From NCBI RefSeq assembly GCF_900290235.1, contig NZ_OLMK01000130.1, positions 1 through 42,383 of the forward strand: 42,383 nucleotides of DNA, in the 5' to 3' direction. The position numbers and the translations under genes are program-made. Of the stretch, positions 1 to 7,836 are shown piece by piece. This DNA comes from Streptomyces sp. MA5143a (GTDB taxonomy: Bacteria > Actinomycetota > Actinomycetes > Streptomycetales > Streptomycetaceae). The notes under the pieces were generated by a model. It saw only the letters and a list, made by a program, of their open reading frames with translations. It was not told the origin of the DNA and did no database searches. Position 1 is the first letter of the stretch. Every line of letters begins with the position of its first letter.

Positions 1-2
1 CC

Positions 3-482
3 GATCTCGGCCCGCTGGCCGATCACCGGGCGGTGGACAAGGTCCGCCATCTCGTCGAGGACGCCGTCGCCCGTGGTGCCGTCGTCGTCGCGGAGGCGGA
101 CATCCCTGCCGGGCCTGGCCATTACGCGGCCCCGACCGTGCTGGACCACGTCCCCGCCGACGCCGCGATCATGAGGGAGGAGGTCTTCGGTCCCGTCGCC
201 GCCATCCACCGCTTCTCCACCGAGGCCGAGGCCATAGCGGTGGCCAACGACACCGAGCACGGCCTCGCGTCGTATGTGATGACGTCCCACATCGACCGCG
301 CCCGGCGGGTCGCCGCCCGGCTCCAGGCCGGAATGGTCGGCATCAACCGCGGCCTGGTCTCCGAGGTCGCGGCACCCTTCGGCGGGATCAAGCAGTCCGG
401 ATTGGGCCGCGAGGGCGGGCCCGAGGGCCTCCACGAGTACCAGCAGCTCAAGTACCTGTCCATGCCGGGATTCCACACCTGA
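3..482 (+). CDS. NAD(P)-dependent aldehyde dehydrogenase, C-terminal part (gene enters from the left edge)
   Basis: The reading frame is open from the left edge, so 159 C-terminal residues are visible. They match the end of the aldehyde dehydrogenase superfamily: EEVFGPV near visible residue 60, the GLASYV segment, and the C-terminal PFGGIKQSGLGREGG motif of succinate-semialdehyde dehydrogenase-like (GabD) members. The family oxidises aldehydes to acids with NAD(P)+; the catalytic Cys lies outside the window, so substrate cannot be judged. The GTG at 33 is internal, because the upstream frame already reads as family sequence (DLGPLADHRAVDKV). A strong hairpin follows at 529-561. The family is nearly certain; the GabD-like subgroup is probable only. 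Confidence 0.9.
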   Translation, partial: DLGPLADHRAVDKVRHLVEDAVARGAVVVAEADIPAGPGHYAAPTVLDHVPADAAIMREEVFGPVAAIHRFSTEAEAIAVANDTEHGLASYVMTSHIDRARRVAARLQAGMVGINRGLVSEVAAPFGGIKQSGLGREGGPEGLHEYQQLKYLSMPGFHT

Positions 483-528
483 GCAAGACCCGGGTAGGCA
501 GAGTTCGGGGCGCGAGCAGTCACAGGCC

Positions 529-561
529 CCCGGCGGGGAACCTCGTTCCTTCCCCGCCGGG
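529..561. terminator. Bidirectional terminator hairpin between convergent genes
   Basis: A perfect 12-bp inverted repeat, CCCGGCGGGGAA at 529-540 and TTCCCCGCCGGG at 550-561, surrounds a 9-nt loop. It lies in the short gap between the ends of the aldehyde dehydrogenase gene (plus) and the next gene (minus), where one hairpin could end both transcripts. No clear U-tract is seen, as is common for Streptomyces terminators. Confidence 0.7.
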
Positions 562-572
562 CCGACCCCTAG

Positions 573-1730
573 CTAGGTCTCCGTCGTCTCCGGCCGGCCC
601 GAGGTCTGGCTCTCGCCGTCGCCGGGTCGGGGCGCGGGATCGGGGCGCCAGGTTCTGGGGCCGCCCTTCAGGCGTTCCAGTGTGCGCGTCAACTGCTGGA
701 AGGGGGACGTCGACTGCGTCGCGGAGGGCTGCTGCTCGGCGGGGGCGACCGCGGCCGACTCGCGGTACACGGCGAGCGCCTCGTGCGCACGTTCGGCCGC
801 TTCCCGGTACAGGTCCCGGGACTGTGTCATGGCCTCCAGCGCCTCGGCGTACATCGCCACCAGCTTCCGCTCGCGGACGAGTTCCTCCTCCAGCGTGAGC
901 AGATGCCACTCCTCCCGCAGCGCGGTGAGGGCGGCGTCCGCACCGTCCGGCAGGGGCCGCGGCAGGGCGGCGAACCGTGTCACCGCCGCGATGAGGTCGG
1001 TCGGCTCCGAACCGTCCAGGAACACCGCGCGTACGGAGAACTCCCCGGCGTCGAGGTCGGCGGGCGCGGGCCTGCCGGGCAGTACGACGGCGCCGCCGCG
1101 CGGGACCTCCAGGTCGAACTCCCGCAGCGCCCAGTTCACCACCCGCAGCTGGTGCGGGGCGGCACGGTGCTCCACCACACGGTGCCGCAGGCTCGGCGCC
1201 AGCCACCGGGCCAGCGGCAGCCGACCGCGCTCGTCGGTACTCATGGCCTCGTGGACGACGACGTGGACGCACCATCCGGCGTGCCCCGCGTCCCTGAGGA
1301 GACGGCGGGCGTCCTTGTCGTCCTCGGGAAGGGCGTTGATCCTGCTCAGCGACAGGCCCGTGGCCGCGTCGTGGTCCCAGTCGCCGTACTCCGGCCAGAA
1401 CCGGGTGACCGGGGAGGGCCACGCCGGGTCCCACGGTTCCTCCGCCTCCGCGACGATCGTCCACTCCCGCCCGGCGCCGATGTCAGGCGCGAGGCTCAGC
1501 CGGGCGCGCACCGTCACCTCCCCGGCGACTCGCCAGCGGGCCTGGAAGACCCGCTCGGGGGAGTCGCCCCCGGGGTCGGGCAGTTCCAGGAAGTCGTCGA
1601 TGGTCCGGTTGTCCTTGAGCCGGCGCAGGGTGTGGCGGAGGACGTCCTCCGCGTCGGGTCCGACATGGCGGCCGCGCGCCGGCCACACCGTGGGAGGCGT
1701 CGTGGGACGGGCTGAGGGGGAGGCAGGCAT
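573..1730 (-). CDS. Protein of unknown function with a C-terminal coiled coil
   Basis: A 385-residue soluble protein that I do not recognise. The first 20 residues are Pro/Ala rich, followed by a mixed alpha/beta region (about residues 30-260, Trp-rich between 85 and 120). A highly charged helix with heptad character follows (about 265-325, from LTLEEELVRERK to YREAAERAHEAL), then a Pro/Ser/Thr-rich tail. No signal peptide or membrane segment is seen. I chose the ATG at 1730; a GTG at 1796 in the same frame is the alternative, and neither has a strong ribosome binding site. It lies 116 nt downstream of a small hydrophilic protein gene on the same strand and may share its transcript. Confidence 0.65.
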   Translation of the reverse strand: MPASPSARPTTPPTVWPARGRHVGPDAEDVLRHTLRRLKDNRTIDDFLELPDPGGDSPERVFQARWRVAGEVTVRARLSLAPDIGAGREWTIVAEAEEPWDPAWPSPVTRFWPEYGDWDHDAATGLSLSRINALPEDDKDARRLLRDAGHAGWCVHVVVHEAMSTDERGRLPLARWLAPSLRHRVVEHRAAPHQLRVVNWALREFDLEVPRGGAVVLPGRPAPADLDAGEFSVRAVFLDGSEPTDLIAAVTRFAALPRPLPDGADAALTALREEWHLLTLEEELVRERKLVAMYAEALEAMTQSRDLYREAAERAHEALAVYRESAAVAPAEQQPSATQSTSPFQQLTRTLERLKGGPRTWRPDPAPRPGDGESQTSGRPETTET

Positions 1731-1846
1731 GAGTCCATCGGGCAGCAGGGGCACGTGCGCCTGCCAGTATCGTCGTCGCGGCCCGGCGGAGATCACCGGG
1801 GGTCCCGCCCGGCCCCGCGTCCGCCCCGCGACCGTCTTCGAGGTAC

Positions 1847-2200
1847 CTACCGCTCCTCACCTCCCCGATCGGCCTGCGGCTCACGTCCCGAGACGACATC
1901 GGTCACGCCGGACTCGTCCGCCGTGTCGTCACCCGGACGAGGTGTGCCGCGACCGCCCGCCTGGCCGCCGCCGGTGCTGCCGTAGCCGCCCGGCACGCCG
2001 GGGACGCTGTCCGCGTCGGCCTGTTCCCGGCTGATGTGCCGGGTGGCGCGCACCCCGGCGCGCCGCTCGGGATGCGGATAACTGAAGGGACGAGCGGCGG
2101 CGCGGGCCTCCTCGGCCGCCTCCGCCTGCTCGGCCCTCTCCTTGGGGTCCGGTGCCTTGCCGTCATGTTCCTTGCCGTGATGTGTCCTGCCGTGATTCAT
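1847..2200 (-). CDS. Small hydrophilic protein of unknown function
   Basis: A 117-residue, very hydrophilic protein without predicted fold. The N-terminus is His/Lys rich (MNHGRTHHGKEHDGK), then an acidic Ala/Glu helix (about 20-40), then a Gly-rich, probably disordered tail. The ATG at 2200 fits the charged start; the frame stays open to 2296, but that extension is less convincing. Composition resembles small desiccation or stress-type Streptomyces proteins, but no domain is recognisable and no function is claimed. It sits between a minus-strand esterase gene and a minus-strand gene of unknown function. Third-position GC is high, which supports real coding. Confidence 0.5.
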   Translation of the reverse strand: MNHGRTHHGKEHDGKAPDPKERAEQAEAAEEARAAARPFSYPHPERRAGVRATRHISREQADADSVPGVPGGYGSTGGGQAGGRGTPRPGDDTADESGVTDVVSGREPQADRGGEER

Positions 2201-2267
2201 GCGGTCCGCGTACCCCTGCGCGGGCGGGCCATGTGACGCGGAGGGGTGCGCGTGCGGAGGGCATGCG

Positions 2268-3215
2268 TCAGGACGCCTTTCCCCCGGTGAGGGCACGCCG
2301 CACGTGTTCGGCGATCAGCGGGTACACCTCGCGGGCCTTGTCCTCGTCGTTGGCGTCGTAGCCGTGATCGGCGCCGGCGACGTCATGGTGGCCGACCAGC
2401 GCCCCGGCCGTACGGAGCCGGTCGGCGTAGGCGACGCCCTCCGCCTTGAGGAGGTCGTACTCGGCGGTGACCACGAGGGCCGGGGCGATCCCCGTCAGGT
2501 CGGCGGTGTCCGCCGGGTTGGCCGGTGAGGCGAGGCGGTCGGCGCGCTGCTTCGGGTCGGGGATGTAGGAGGTGTCGAAGACGTCCGCCATCCAGGGGCG
2601 CAGCAGCGGCTTGGCGATCGCGGCGCGCTTGTCCCGGCCGGGGGTGGCCAGGTCCAGCGGGGGATAGTGCAGGACCTGGAGGGCGAGGGAGGGGCCACCC
2701 TCCTCCAGGGCCTGGCGGGCCACCGCCGCCGCGAGCCCGCCGCCCGCGCTCTGTCCGCCGACGCCGAGCCGGGCGCCGTCCCAGCCCTGCTCACCGCCGT
2801 GCTCGGCAACCCACCGGACGACCTCGAACGCCTGCCGGGGCGCGGCCGGGAAGGGATGCTGCGGGGCGACGACATAGTCCACGTTGAGGACGGCGACACC
2901 CGCCTCGACAGCGAGGCACCGGCACAACGCGTCGTCGAGCTCCACCTGCGGCATGACATAGCCGCCGCCGTGGAAGTTCACGTGGACCGGCGGGGGAGCG
3001 CCCTCGTCGTCCGACGGCAGGTAGAGCACCGCGCGGGCCGGGCCGAACGAGGTCGGGATCGTCAACTCCCGCGTGGCACAGGTGTATTCGGGAAGCCGGG
3101 CGAGCCAGGACGCCGTGGACCCCGTTCCGGAGGACCGCCTGCTCAGGACCACCGACAGGCGTTGCATCGTCCTGGCCGCCAGGGCGGCCACCGCCGGGCG
3201 GGCGAGGAGGGACAT
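2268..3215 (-). CDS. Alpha/beta hydrolase (hormone-sensitive-lipase family esterase)
   Basis: A 315-residue cytoplasmic esterase of the alpha/beta-hydrolase_3 (HSL) family. Visible motifs are the oxyanion-hole HGGGYVMP (about residue 108), the nucleophile elbow GQSAGGGLAA (about 180), and a C-terminal His in ADHGYDAND (about 290), with an Asp before it in VTAEYDLLKAEG. The family hydrolyses short-chain acyl esters; the natural substrate is unknown. The ATG at 3215 has GGAG 9-10 nt upstream; the frame remains open to 3314 without comparable support. It is divergent from a MarR-family gene, a frequent arrangement in which the regulator controls the enzyme; that link is inference. Confidence 0.88.
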   Translation of the reverse strand: MSLLARPAVAALAARTMQRLSVVLSRRSSGTGSTASWLARLPEYTCATRELTIPTSFGPARAVLYLPSDDEGAPPPVHVNFHGGGYVMPQVELDDALCRCLAVEAGVAVLNVDYVVAPQHPFPAAPRQAFEVVRWVAEHGGEQGWDGARLGVGGQSAGGGLAAAVARQALEEGGPSLALQVLHYPPLDLATPGRDKRAAIAKPLLRPWMADVFDTSYIPDPKQRADRLASPANPADTADLTGIAPALVVTAEYDLLKAEGVAYADRLRTAGALVGHHDVAGADHGYDANDEDKAREVYPLIAEHVRRALTGGKAS

Positions 3216-3363
3216 GGGTGGCTCCGTTCGGTCCGCGGGCGCTCGACACCACCGCGGAGCGCGCCGTCGTGTGAGCAAACCAATCATCAGGAAACCTGTT
3301 AATTGAGACCGCATCGTACGGGGTATGCATCCGGTTGGCCAGGGATGCCCGCCATGAACTTAC

Positions 3364-3376
3364 TTGAGTCAGGCAA
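3364..3376. promoter_or_regulatory. Possible MarR operator (TTG-N7-CAA)
   Basis: The half-sites TTG (3364) and CAA (3374) enclose 7 nt in the intergenic region between the esterase and MarR genes, about 20 nt before the MarR start. MarR dimers often bind imperfect palindromes of this size close to their own start. The dyad is weak and the assignment is tentative. Confidence 0.25.
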
Positions 3377-3396
3377 CTATCTGGTACGGTGGACCC

Positions 3397-3915
3397 ATGC
3401 CCCCCTCACCGCTGCCCCTCGACCCGGCCTCCCCGGAGGTGGTCGAGATCGAGCGGGCCCTCACCCGCATCACCTACCTCAGCACCCGGGCCCGGGCGCA
3501 CGAGCGTCTGATGAGCCTCGCCGGGGTCCCGCTGGACCGCGCCGCCGTGGCCCTCCTGCGGCAGATCGCCGACTCCGAGCCCATGCGCCCCGGGGAGCTG
3601 GCCAACCGCCTCGGCGTCGAGGCCTCGCACGTCACCCGCCAGGTGCAGCAACTGCAGAAGTCCGGCTACGTCAGCCGCGTCCCCGACCCGGACGACCGCC
3701 GCGCGCAGCGCATCGAACTCACCCCGGCCGGGCAGCAGGCCATCGACCGTGTGCGCGAGGCCGGCGTCCGCGGCATGCAGATGGCCCTGGCGGAGTGGTC
3801 ACCCGAGGAACTCCGGCAGCTCGCCGGCCTCTTCCACCGGATGGTCGACGACTTCCTCACCCACGCCAACGACATGGCGGAGCAGGAGCCCGCCGAGCCG
3901 GCGCACACCGGCTGA
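3397..3915 (+). CDS. MarR-family transcriptional regulator
   Basis: A 172-residue regulator with the MarR winged helix. The recognition region reads RPGELANRLGVEASHVTRQVQQLQKSGYV (shown in part; about residues 65-95) and is followed by the wing motif DPDDRRAQRIELTPAG, the family hallmark. Flanking helices would form the dimer interface. The ATG at 3397 is preferred; a GTG in frame at 3364 would place the candidate operator inside the gene. MarR proteins normally repress themselves and a divergent gene until a small phenolic or oxidised ligand binds; here the divergent gene is the HSL-type esterase. Confidence 0.9.
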   Translation: MPPSPLPLDPASPEVVEIERALTRITYLSTRARAHERLMSLAGVPLDRAAVALLRQIADSEPMRPGELANRLGVEASHVTRQVQQLQKSGYVSRVPDPDDRRAQRIELTPAGQQAIDRVREAGVRGMQMALAEWSPEELRQLAGLFHRMVDDFLTHANDMAEQEPAEPAHTG

Positions 3916-3962
3916 GGCGCGCGGAATCCCGGCCGAGGCCGGCGCCCGCGACAGGGGTACGC

Positions 3963-4011
3963 CATCCCCGGCAGGCATGGACGGACGGCGGGCAGGGCAT
4001 CCCCGGCAGGC
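3963..4011. repeat. 14-bp direct repeat between two genes
   Basis: CATCCCCGGCAGGC occurs at 3963-3976 and again at 3998-4011, 35 bp apart, just before the ATG at 4028. It may be a small duplication or a regulatory repeat; no partner copy was noticed elsewhere in the window. Confidence 0.45.
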
Positions 4012-4027
4012 GCGGCATCATGGTCCG

Positions 4028-4726
4028 ATGGATCATCACTTCGTGGGAATCCCGCAGTTGACCGGCGTCCCCCGCGTCGCGGTCGTCATCGACGTCATAC
4101 GCGCCTTCACCGTGGCCGCCTGGGCCTTCTCGCTCGGCGTCGAGAAGACAGTCCTGGCCTCGACGGAGAGCGAGGCGCTCGCCCTGAAGGGGAGCCGCCC
4201 GGGGTGGCTCGCCCTCAAGGACGGTCCCCCGGCGGAGGGCTTCGACGCGGTGAACTCGCCCGCCCTGCTCAAAGGGCACGACCTCGCCGGTCGCACGCTG
4301 GTGCAGAAGACGACCGCCGGAACCGTGGGCGCGCTCGCCGTCGCGGACTCCCCACTGGTCCTCTGCGCGAGCTTCGTCGTGGCCGGCCCCACCGCGCGCT
4401 ACCTGCGGACACGGGCCTCCGGCCCGGTGACCTTCGTCGTCACCGGCGAGGAGGGCCGCGCCGACGAGGACCTGGCCTGCGCCGAGTACATCGGCGGACG
4501 CATGGCCCGTGACGACGTCGAGGCGGCCCCCTACGTCCACCGCGCGAGGACGTCCCGCGCCGCGGCGGACCTCGCCGCCGGGCTGCGCGGCGGATACCAC
4601 CCCGACGACATCGACCTCTGCCTGGAGGTCGACAGGTTCCCCTTCGTGATGACGGCACGCCGGGAGGACTCCCTGACGGTCCTCCGCCCTGTCCCGGTGC
4701 CCGACACCCCGCCCGGCACGGACTGA
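4028..4726 (+). CDS. 2-phosphosulfolactate phosphatase (ComB) family protein
   Basis: A 232-residue protein with the ComB-family opening VVIDVIRAFTVAAWAF (about residues 18-33), a central KTTAGTVGAL segment, the conserved VTGEEGRADEDLACAEYI motif (about 138-155) and the DDIDLCLEVDRFPFVM C-terminal block. In methanogens ComB removes phosphate from 2-phosphosulfolactate during coenzyme M synthesis. Actinobacteria carry homologues without the rest of that pathway, and no ComA or ComC neighbour is present here, so the true substrate is open. The ATG at 4028 begins exactly where family similarity begins. It converges with the next gene across only 20 nt. Confidence 0.75.
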   Translation: MDHHFVGIPQLTGVPRVAVVIDVIRAFTVAAWAFSLGVEKTVLASTESEALALKGSRPGWLALKDGPPAEGFDAVNSPALLKGHDLAGRTLVQKTTAGTVGALAVADSPLVLCASFVVAGPTARYLRTRASGPVTFVVTGEEGRADEDLACAEYIGGRMARDDVEAAPYVHRARTSRAAADLAAGLRGGYHPDDIDLCLEVDRFPFVMTARREDSLTVLRPVPVPDTPPGTD

Positions 4727-4746
4727 CCGGAGCCCGCGCCGGGACC

Positions 4747-5850
4747 TCAGGCGGAGTACCCGAGTTGCTTGCGCACGTACGGCGTCATCAGGGTCCTCGC
4801 CTTCGCGAGGGTGCTGGTGCGGCCGCCGAGCACGGCGGTCTCGCCGCCCGGCACGGGGATCAGGGTGAGCCCGTCGGCCGGTCCGAACGGCACGATCAGC
4901 GGGGTCCGCTGGACCGGCCGGTAGAAACGCGGCTCCTTGCGGTGCTTCCCCGAACTCCCCAGGTAGGCACGGATGTTGTGCGCGGCGATGTCCGCCTGGG
5001 CGATCGCGGCCGGGGAGATCTTCAGCTCGGTGACATCGTTCACGTCACCCACCGCGAACACGTCCAGCCGCCCGTCCACCCGCAGCATCCGGTCGACCTT
5101 CACATGGCCGGCCGCGTTCAGCCAGTCGCCGTGCCCGGCCAGCCGCAGCCACAGCGTGTTCGGGGTGGTGCCGGTCGCCCAGAACGACAGATCCGCCTCG
5201 ATGAGACGGCCTCGGCCGTCCCGGTACGTGCCGAAGTCGGCGCCGGGGGAGATGAACGAGTCGAGGCGCACCTCCACGTCATGAGACTCCAGCCAGGCAC
5301 GGGCCCGCCGTCCGGCCCACTTGCTGCCGGTGGAACCGAGCAGCGCCGATCCCGCGTGCGCGAGCGTCACCCGGGTGGCGGGCCGGGCCAGCCGGATCTC
5401 CGCCGCGAGCTCCACACCGCCGGGCCCGCCGCCCACGACGAGCACATGCTCGGCCGCGGCGATGCTCTCCTGGTGCGCCGTGAACGTCTTGGCCGCCTCC
5501 TCCGTGGTCGTCCCGAGGAAGCGGGCGGGCTCCGGATAGTCGGCGCCGGTGGCGATGACCACCACGTCGTACGGCAGCCGCTCACCGGTGGCCAGCTTCA
5601 CATACCGTTCGCCGGTGTCGATGGCGACCGCCTTGCCCACCACCACCCGGCCGTTGCCCAGCAGCCGGTCGTAGGGGATGAAGGGCGTCGTCGTCCATTC
5701 CTCCTGCACACCGGCGCGCAGAGCGGCGATGCGATGGAAGAAGACCTCCTTGCGGTCCACCAGGGTGACCCGCGCGTACTCGTCCAGTTGCCTGGCGAGG
5801 CGGATGCCCCCGTATCCGCCGCCGATCACGATCACTTCGCCGTCAGGCAC
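4747..5850 (-). CDS. FAD-dependent NAD(P)H dehydrogenase-like protein (NDH-2/AIF type)
   Basis: A 367-residue pyridine nucleotide-disulfide oxidoreductase-fold protein. The N-terminal FAD dinucleotide motif is VIGGGYGGIRLARQL (about residues 7-21), a second Rossmann motif LVVGGGPGGVELAAEI (about 137-152) binds NAD(P)H, and VFAVGDVNDV (about 268) is the FAD-contacting GD motif. No redox-active Cys pair is seen, which fits type-2 NADH dehydrogenases or AIF-like quinone reductases. No C-terminal membrane anchor is evident, so attachment would be peripheral if it acts on quinones. The start is a GTG at 5850 preceded by AGGAGA at 7 nt. It is divergent from a HAD phosphatase gene; an AT-rich site lies between them. 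Confidence 0.85.
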   Translation of the reverse strand: MPDGEVIVIGGGYGGIRLARQLDEYARVTLVDRKEVFFHRIAALRAGVQEEWTTTPFIPYDRLLGNGRVVVGKAVAIDTGERYVKLATGERLPYDVVVIATGADYPEPARFLGTTTEEAAKTFTAHQESIAAAEHVLVVGGGPGGVELAAEIRLARPATRVTLAHAGSALLGSTGSKWAGRRARAWLESHDVEVRLDSFISPGADFGTYRDGRGRLIEADLSFWATGTTPNTLWLRLAGHGDWLNAAGHVKVDRMLRVDGRLDVFAVGDVNDVTELKISPAAIAQADIAAHNIRAYLGSSGKHRKEPRFYRPVQRTPLIVPFGPADGLTLIPVPGGETAVLGGRTSTLAKARTLMTPYVRKQLGYSA

Positions 5851-5897
5851 GCCGATTCTCCTGTGCTGTTGTGGGGGGAGAGAGGACGAGCCTAACG

Positions 5898-5910
5898 TTT
5901 GAAACTTAAA
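5898..5910. promoter_or_regulatory. AT-rich imperfect palindrome, candidate operator
   Basis: TTTGAAACTTAAA is a 13-bp imperfect dyad in a small AT-rich island within otherwise very GC-rich DNA, between divergent flavoprotein (start 5850) and HAD (start 5987) genes. AT-rich dyads of this length are typical for MarR, TetR or PadR repressors. No regulator gene adjoins it. Confidence 0.4.
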
Positions 5911-5986
5911 GCTATGGGAGGGGTTTGTGTGCCTTGTGTGAAGCGGCGGCGGACGACACGTGTAACGCTCTGCCTAGGCTGGACCC

Positions 5987-6475
5987 GTGACCGACGACAG
6001 CAGGCCCCTCGCCGTATTCGATCTCGACAACACGCTCGCCGACACCGCGCACCGGCAGCGGTACCTGGAGCGCAAGCCGCGCGACTGGGACGCGTTCTTC
6101 GCCGCCGCCCCGCAGGATCCGCCGCTGGCGGAGGGCATCGAGCTGGCGCTGCGGTACGCCGAGGAGTGCGAGGTCGTGTATCTCACCGGGCGCCCCGAGC
6201 GCTGCCGGCGCGACACCGTCGACTGGCTCGCCGCGCAGGGGCTTCCCCGGGGGCGGATCTGGATGCGGCGGAACCACGACCGCAGGCCGGCCCGCCGCAC
6301 GAAGCTGGAGATCCTGCGGCAGCTGGCCGGGACCCGCGAGATCCGCGTCCTCGTGGACGACGACGAACTGGTCTGCGAGGACGCGGAGCGGGCGGGCTTT
6401 CCCGTCGTGCGGGCGCGCTGGGCCGCCGCCTCCGCCGAACTGAAGGTGGCGCAGGAACGGGAGGGCCGCACCTGA
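5987..6475 (+). CDS. HAD-superfamily phosphatase similar to the polynucleotide kinase 3'-phosphatase domain
   Basis: A 162-residue HAD protein. Motif I is VFDLDNTLADTAHR (about residues 9-22) with the nucleophile and acid Asp pair; motif II is VVYLTGRPE (about 64); the Lys is probably in RRTKLEIL (about 105); motif IV is VLVDDDELVCEDA (about 120). DNTLADTAHRxRYL followed by a short cap is typical of the 3'-phosphatase domain of T4-type polynucleotide kinases, so a phosphomonoester of a nucleotide or polynucleotide is a reasonable substrate. No kinase domain is present. The start is the GTG at 5987. It converges with the dodecin gene across 21 nt. Confidence 0.8.
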   Translation: MTDDSRPLAVFDLDNTLADTAHRQRYLERKPRDWDAFFAAAPQDPPLAEGIELALRYAEECEVVYLTGRPERCRRDTVDWLAAQGLPRGRIWMRRNHDRRPARRTKLEILRQLAGTREIRVLVDDDELVCEDAERAGFPVVRARWAAASAELKVAQEREGRT

Positions 6476-6496
6476 CGCCGTGCGGGGACGAGGGGG

Positions 6497-6712
6497 TCAG
6501 TCCGTGCCCTCGAGCCGGAAACCGACCTTCAGGCCGACCTGGTAGTGCGCGATCTCGCCGTTCTCGATGTGCCCCCTGACCTGCGTCACCTCGAACCAGT
6601 CCAGGTTGCGCAGGGTCTGGGCGGCGCGGGCGATGCCGTTGCGGATGGCGTGGTCGACGCTCTCGCCCGAACTGCCGACGATCTCGGTGACCCGGTACAC
6701 GTGGTCGGACAT
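6497..6712 (-). CDS. Dodecin, flavin-storage protein
   Basis: A 71-residue protein of exactly dodecin size. Recognisable features are the opening MSDHVYRVTEIVGSS, the helix SVDHAIRNGIARAAQTLRN (about residues 18-36), WFEVTQVRGHIENGEI with the conserved Trp that stacks on the flavin (Trp39) and the Gln/Arg ligands, and the closing strand YQVGLKVGFRLE. Dodecins form 12-subunit hollow shells that bind FMN or related flavins in the cytoplasm and buffer them against damage. The ATG at 6712 is unambiguous. It lies about 160 nt downstream of egtD on the same strand and probably has its own promoter. Confidence 0.95.
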   Translation of the reverse strand: MSDHVYRVTEIVGSSGESVDHAIRNGIARAAQTLRNLDWFEVTQVRGHIENGEIAHYQVGLKVGFRLEGTD

Positions 6713-6873
6713 ACGGCTACTCCAATCGGGACCTCTCGCCGTGGCCGGCACGGCCACACGTCCCTCCACGGTGCCCCACGTCGCGCTCCCGCGCGAGACG
6801 GTTGTCGCCGGGTGCGGAAGAGCTCGGGGGCGCGGGTGGGCCGTGGTTTCTCGCGCGGCCGAACCCCGCCCGA

Positions 6874-7836
6874 TCACCCCGCCACGCTCAAGGACAGTGC
6901 GAAGCGGCCCTCCCCGTCCGTCCACCAATGCGTCAGGTCCAGCCCCGCCGCGGCCAGTTCGGCCGTCACCCCCTCTCTGCGGAACTTCGCCGACACCTCG
7001 GTCCGCAGTTCCTCGTCGGCCGCGAAGTCGACCGCGAGATCGAGCGCGGGGACCTTCACGGTCTGCGCGGTCCGCGACCGCAACCGCATCTCGATCCACT
7101 CCCGTTCGGCGTCCCACAGGGCGACGTGCTCGAACGCGCCGGGATCGAAGTCCGCCCCCAGCTCACGGTTCATGACGGACAGGACGTTCTTGTTGAACGC
7201 GGCCGTCACCCCGGCCGCGTCGTCGTACGCGGCCACCAGCACCGCCTCGTCCTTGACCAGGTCCGTGCCCAGCAGCAGCGCGTCGCCGGGCGCCAGCAGG
7301 GCCCGCACGGAGGCGAGGAACACGGCCCGTTCCTCGGGGACGAGATTGCCGATCGTGCCGCCGAGGAACGCCACCAGCCGCGGCCCCGGGGTCTCGGGCA
7401 GCCGGATCCCGGCGGTGAAGTCCGCGATCAGGGCGTGCACCTCCAGCCCCGGCCGCTCGGCGACCAGCGCCTCGCCGGCCTGCCGCAACGCGCTCTCGCT
7501 CACATCGACCGGCACGTACGCGTGCAGCTCGGGCATCGCGTCCAGCAGATGCCGCGTCTTGTCGGACGAGCCGGAACCCAGCTCGACGAGCGTGCGCGCA
7601 CCGCTCGCCGCGGCGATCTCCGCCGCCCGGCCGAGCAGGATCTCCCGCTCGGCACGGGTCGGGTAGTACTCCGGCAACTCGGTGATCCGGTCGAACAGTT
7701 CACTGCCGTGCGCGTCGTAGAACCACTTGGGCGGCAGCGTCTTCGGGGTGCGGGTGAGGCCGTTCAGGACGTCGGCGCGCAGGGCCGCGCCCGTGGCGTC
7801 CTCGGGCAGGGTGCGGGTGAGGTGGAACGGGCTCAC
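6874..7836 (-). CDS. egtD: L-histidine N(alpha)-methyltransferase EgtD (ergothioneine biosynthesis)
   Basis: A 320-residue enzyme that transfers three methyl groups from S-adenosylmethionine to histidine, giving hercynine, the first step of ergothioneine synthesis. Family signatures are PKWFYDAHGSELFDRITELPEYYPTR (shown in part; about residues 36-61), the SAM-binding LVELGSGSSDKTRHLLDA (about 84-101), VAFLGGTIGN (about 164) and FNKNVLSVMNRELGADFD (about 217-234), which belongs to the histidine site. The GTG start at 7836 overlaps the egtC stop as GTGA, so translation is probably coupled. It is the last gene of egtABCD. Confidence 0.96.
   Translation of the reverse strand: MSPFHLTRTLPEDATGAALRADVLNGLTRTPKTLPPKWFYDAHGSELFDRITELPEYYPTRAEREILLGRAAEIAAASGARTLVELGSGSSDKTRHLLDAMPELHAYVPVDVSESALRQAGEALVAERPGLEVHALIADFTAGIRLPETPGPRLVAFLGGTIGNLVPEERAVFLASVRALLAPGDALLLGTDLVKDEAVLVAAYDDAAGVTAAFNKNVLSVMNRELGADFDPGAFEHVALWDAEREWIEMRLRSRTAQTVKVPALDLAVDFAADEELRTEVSAKFRREGVTAELAAAGLDLTHWWTDGEGRFALSLSVAG

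Noticed and set aside
520..1464. Long reading frames overlapping the gene at 573-1730 (both strands)
   Set aside because: They are out-of-frame translations of high-GC DNA, rich in Arg, Pro and Gly, without any family motif.
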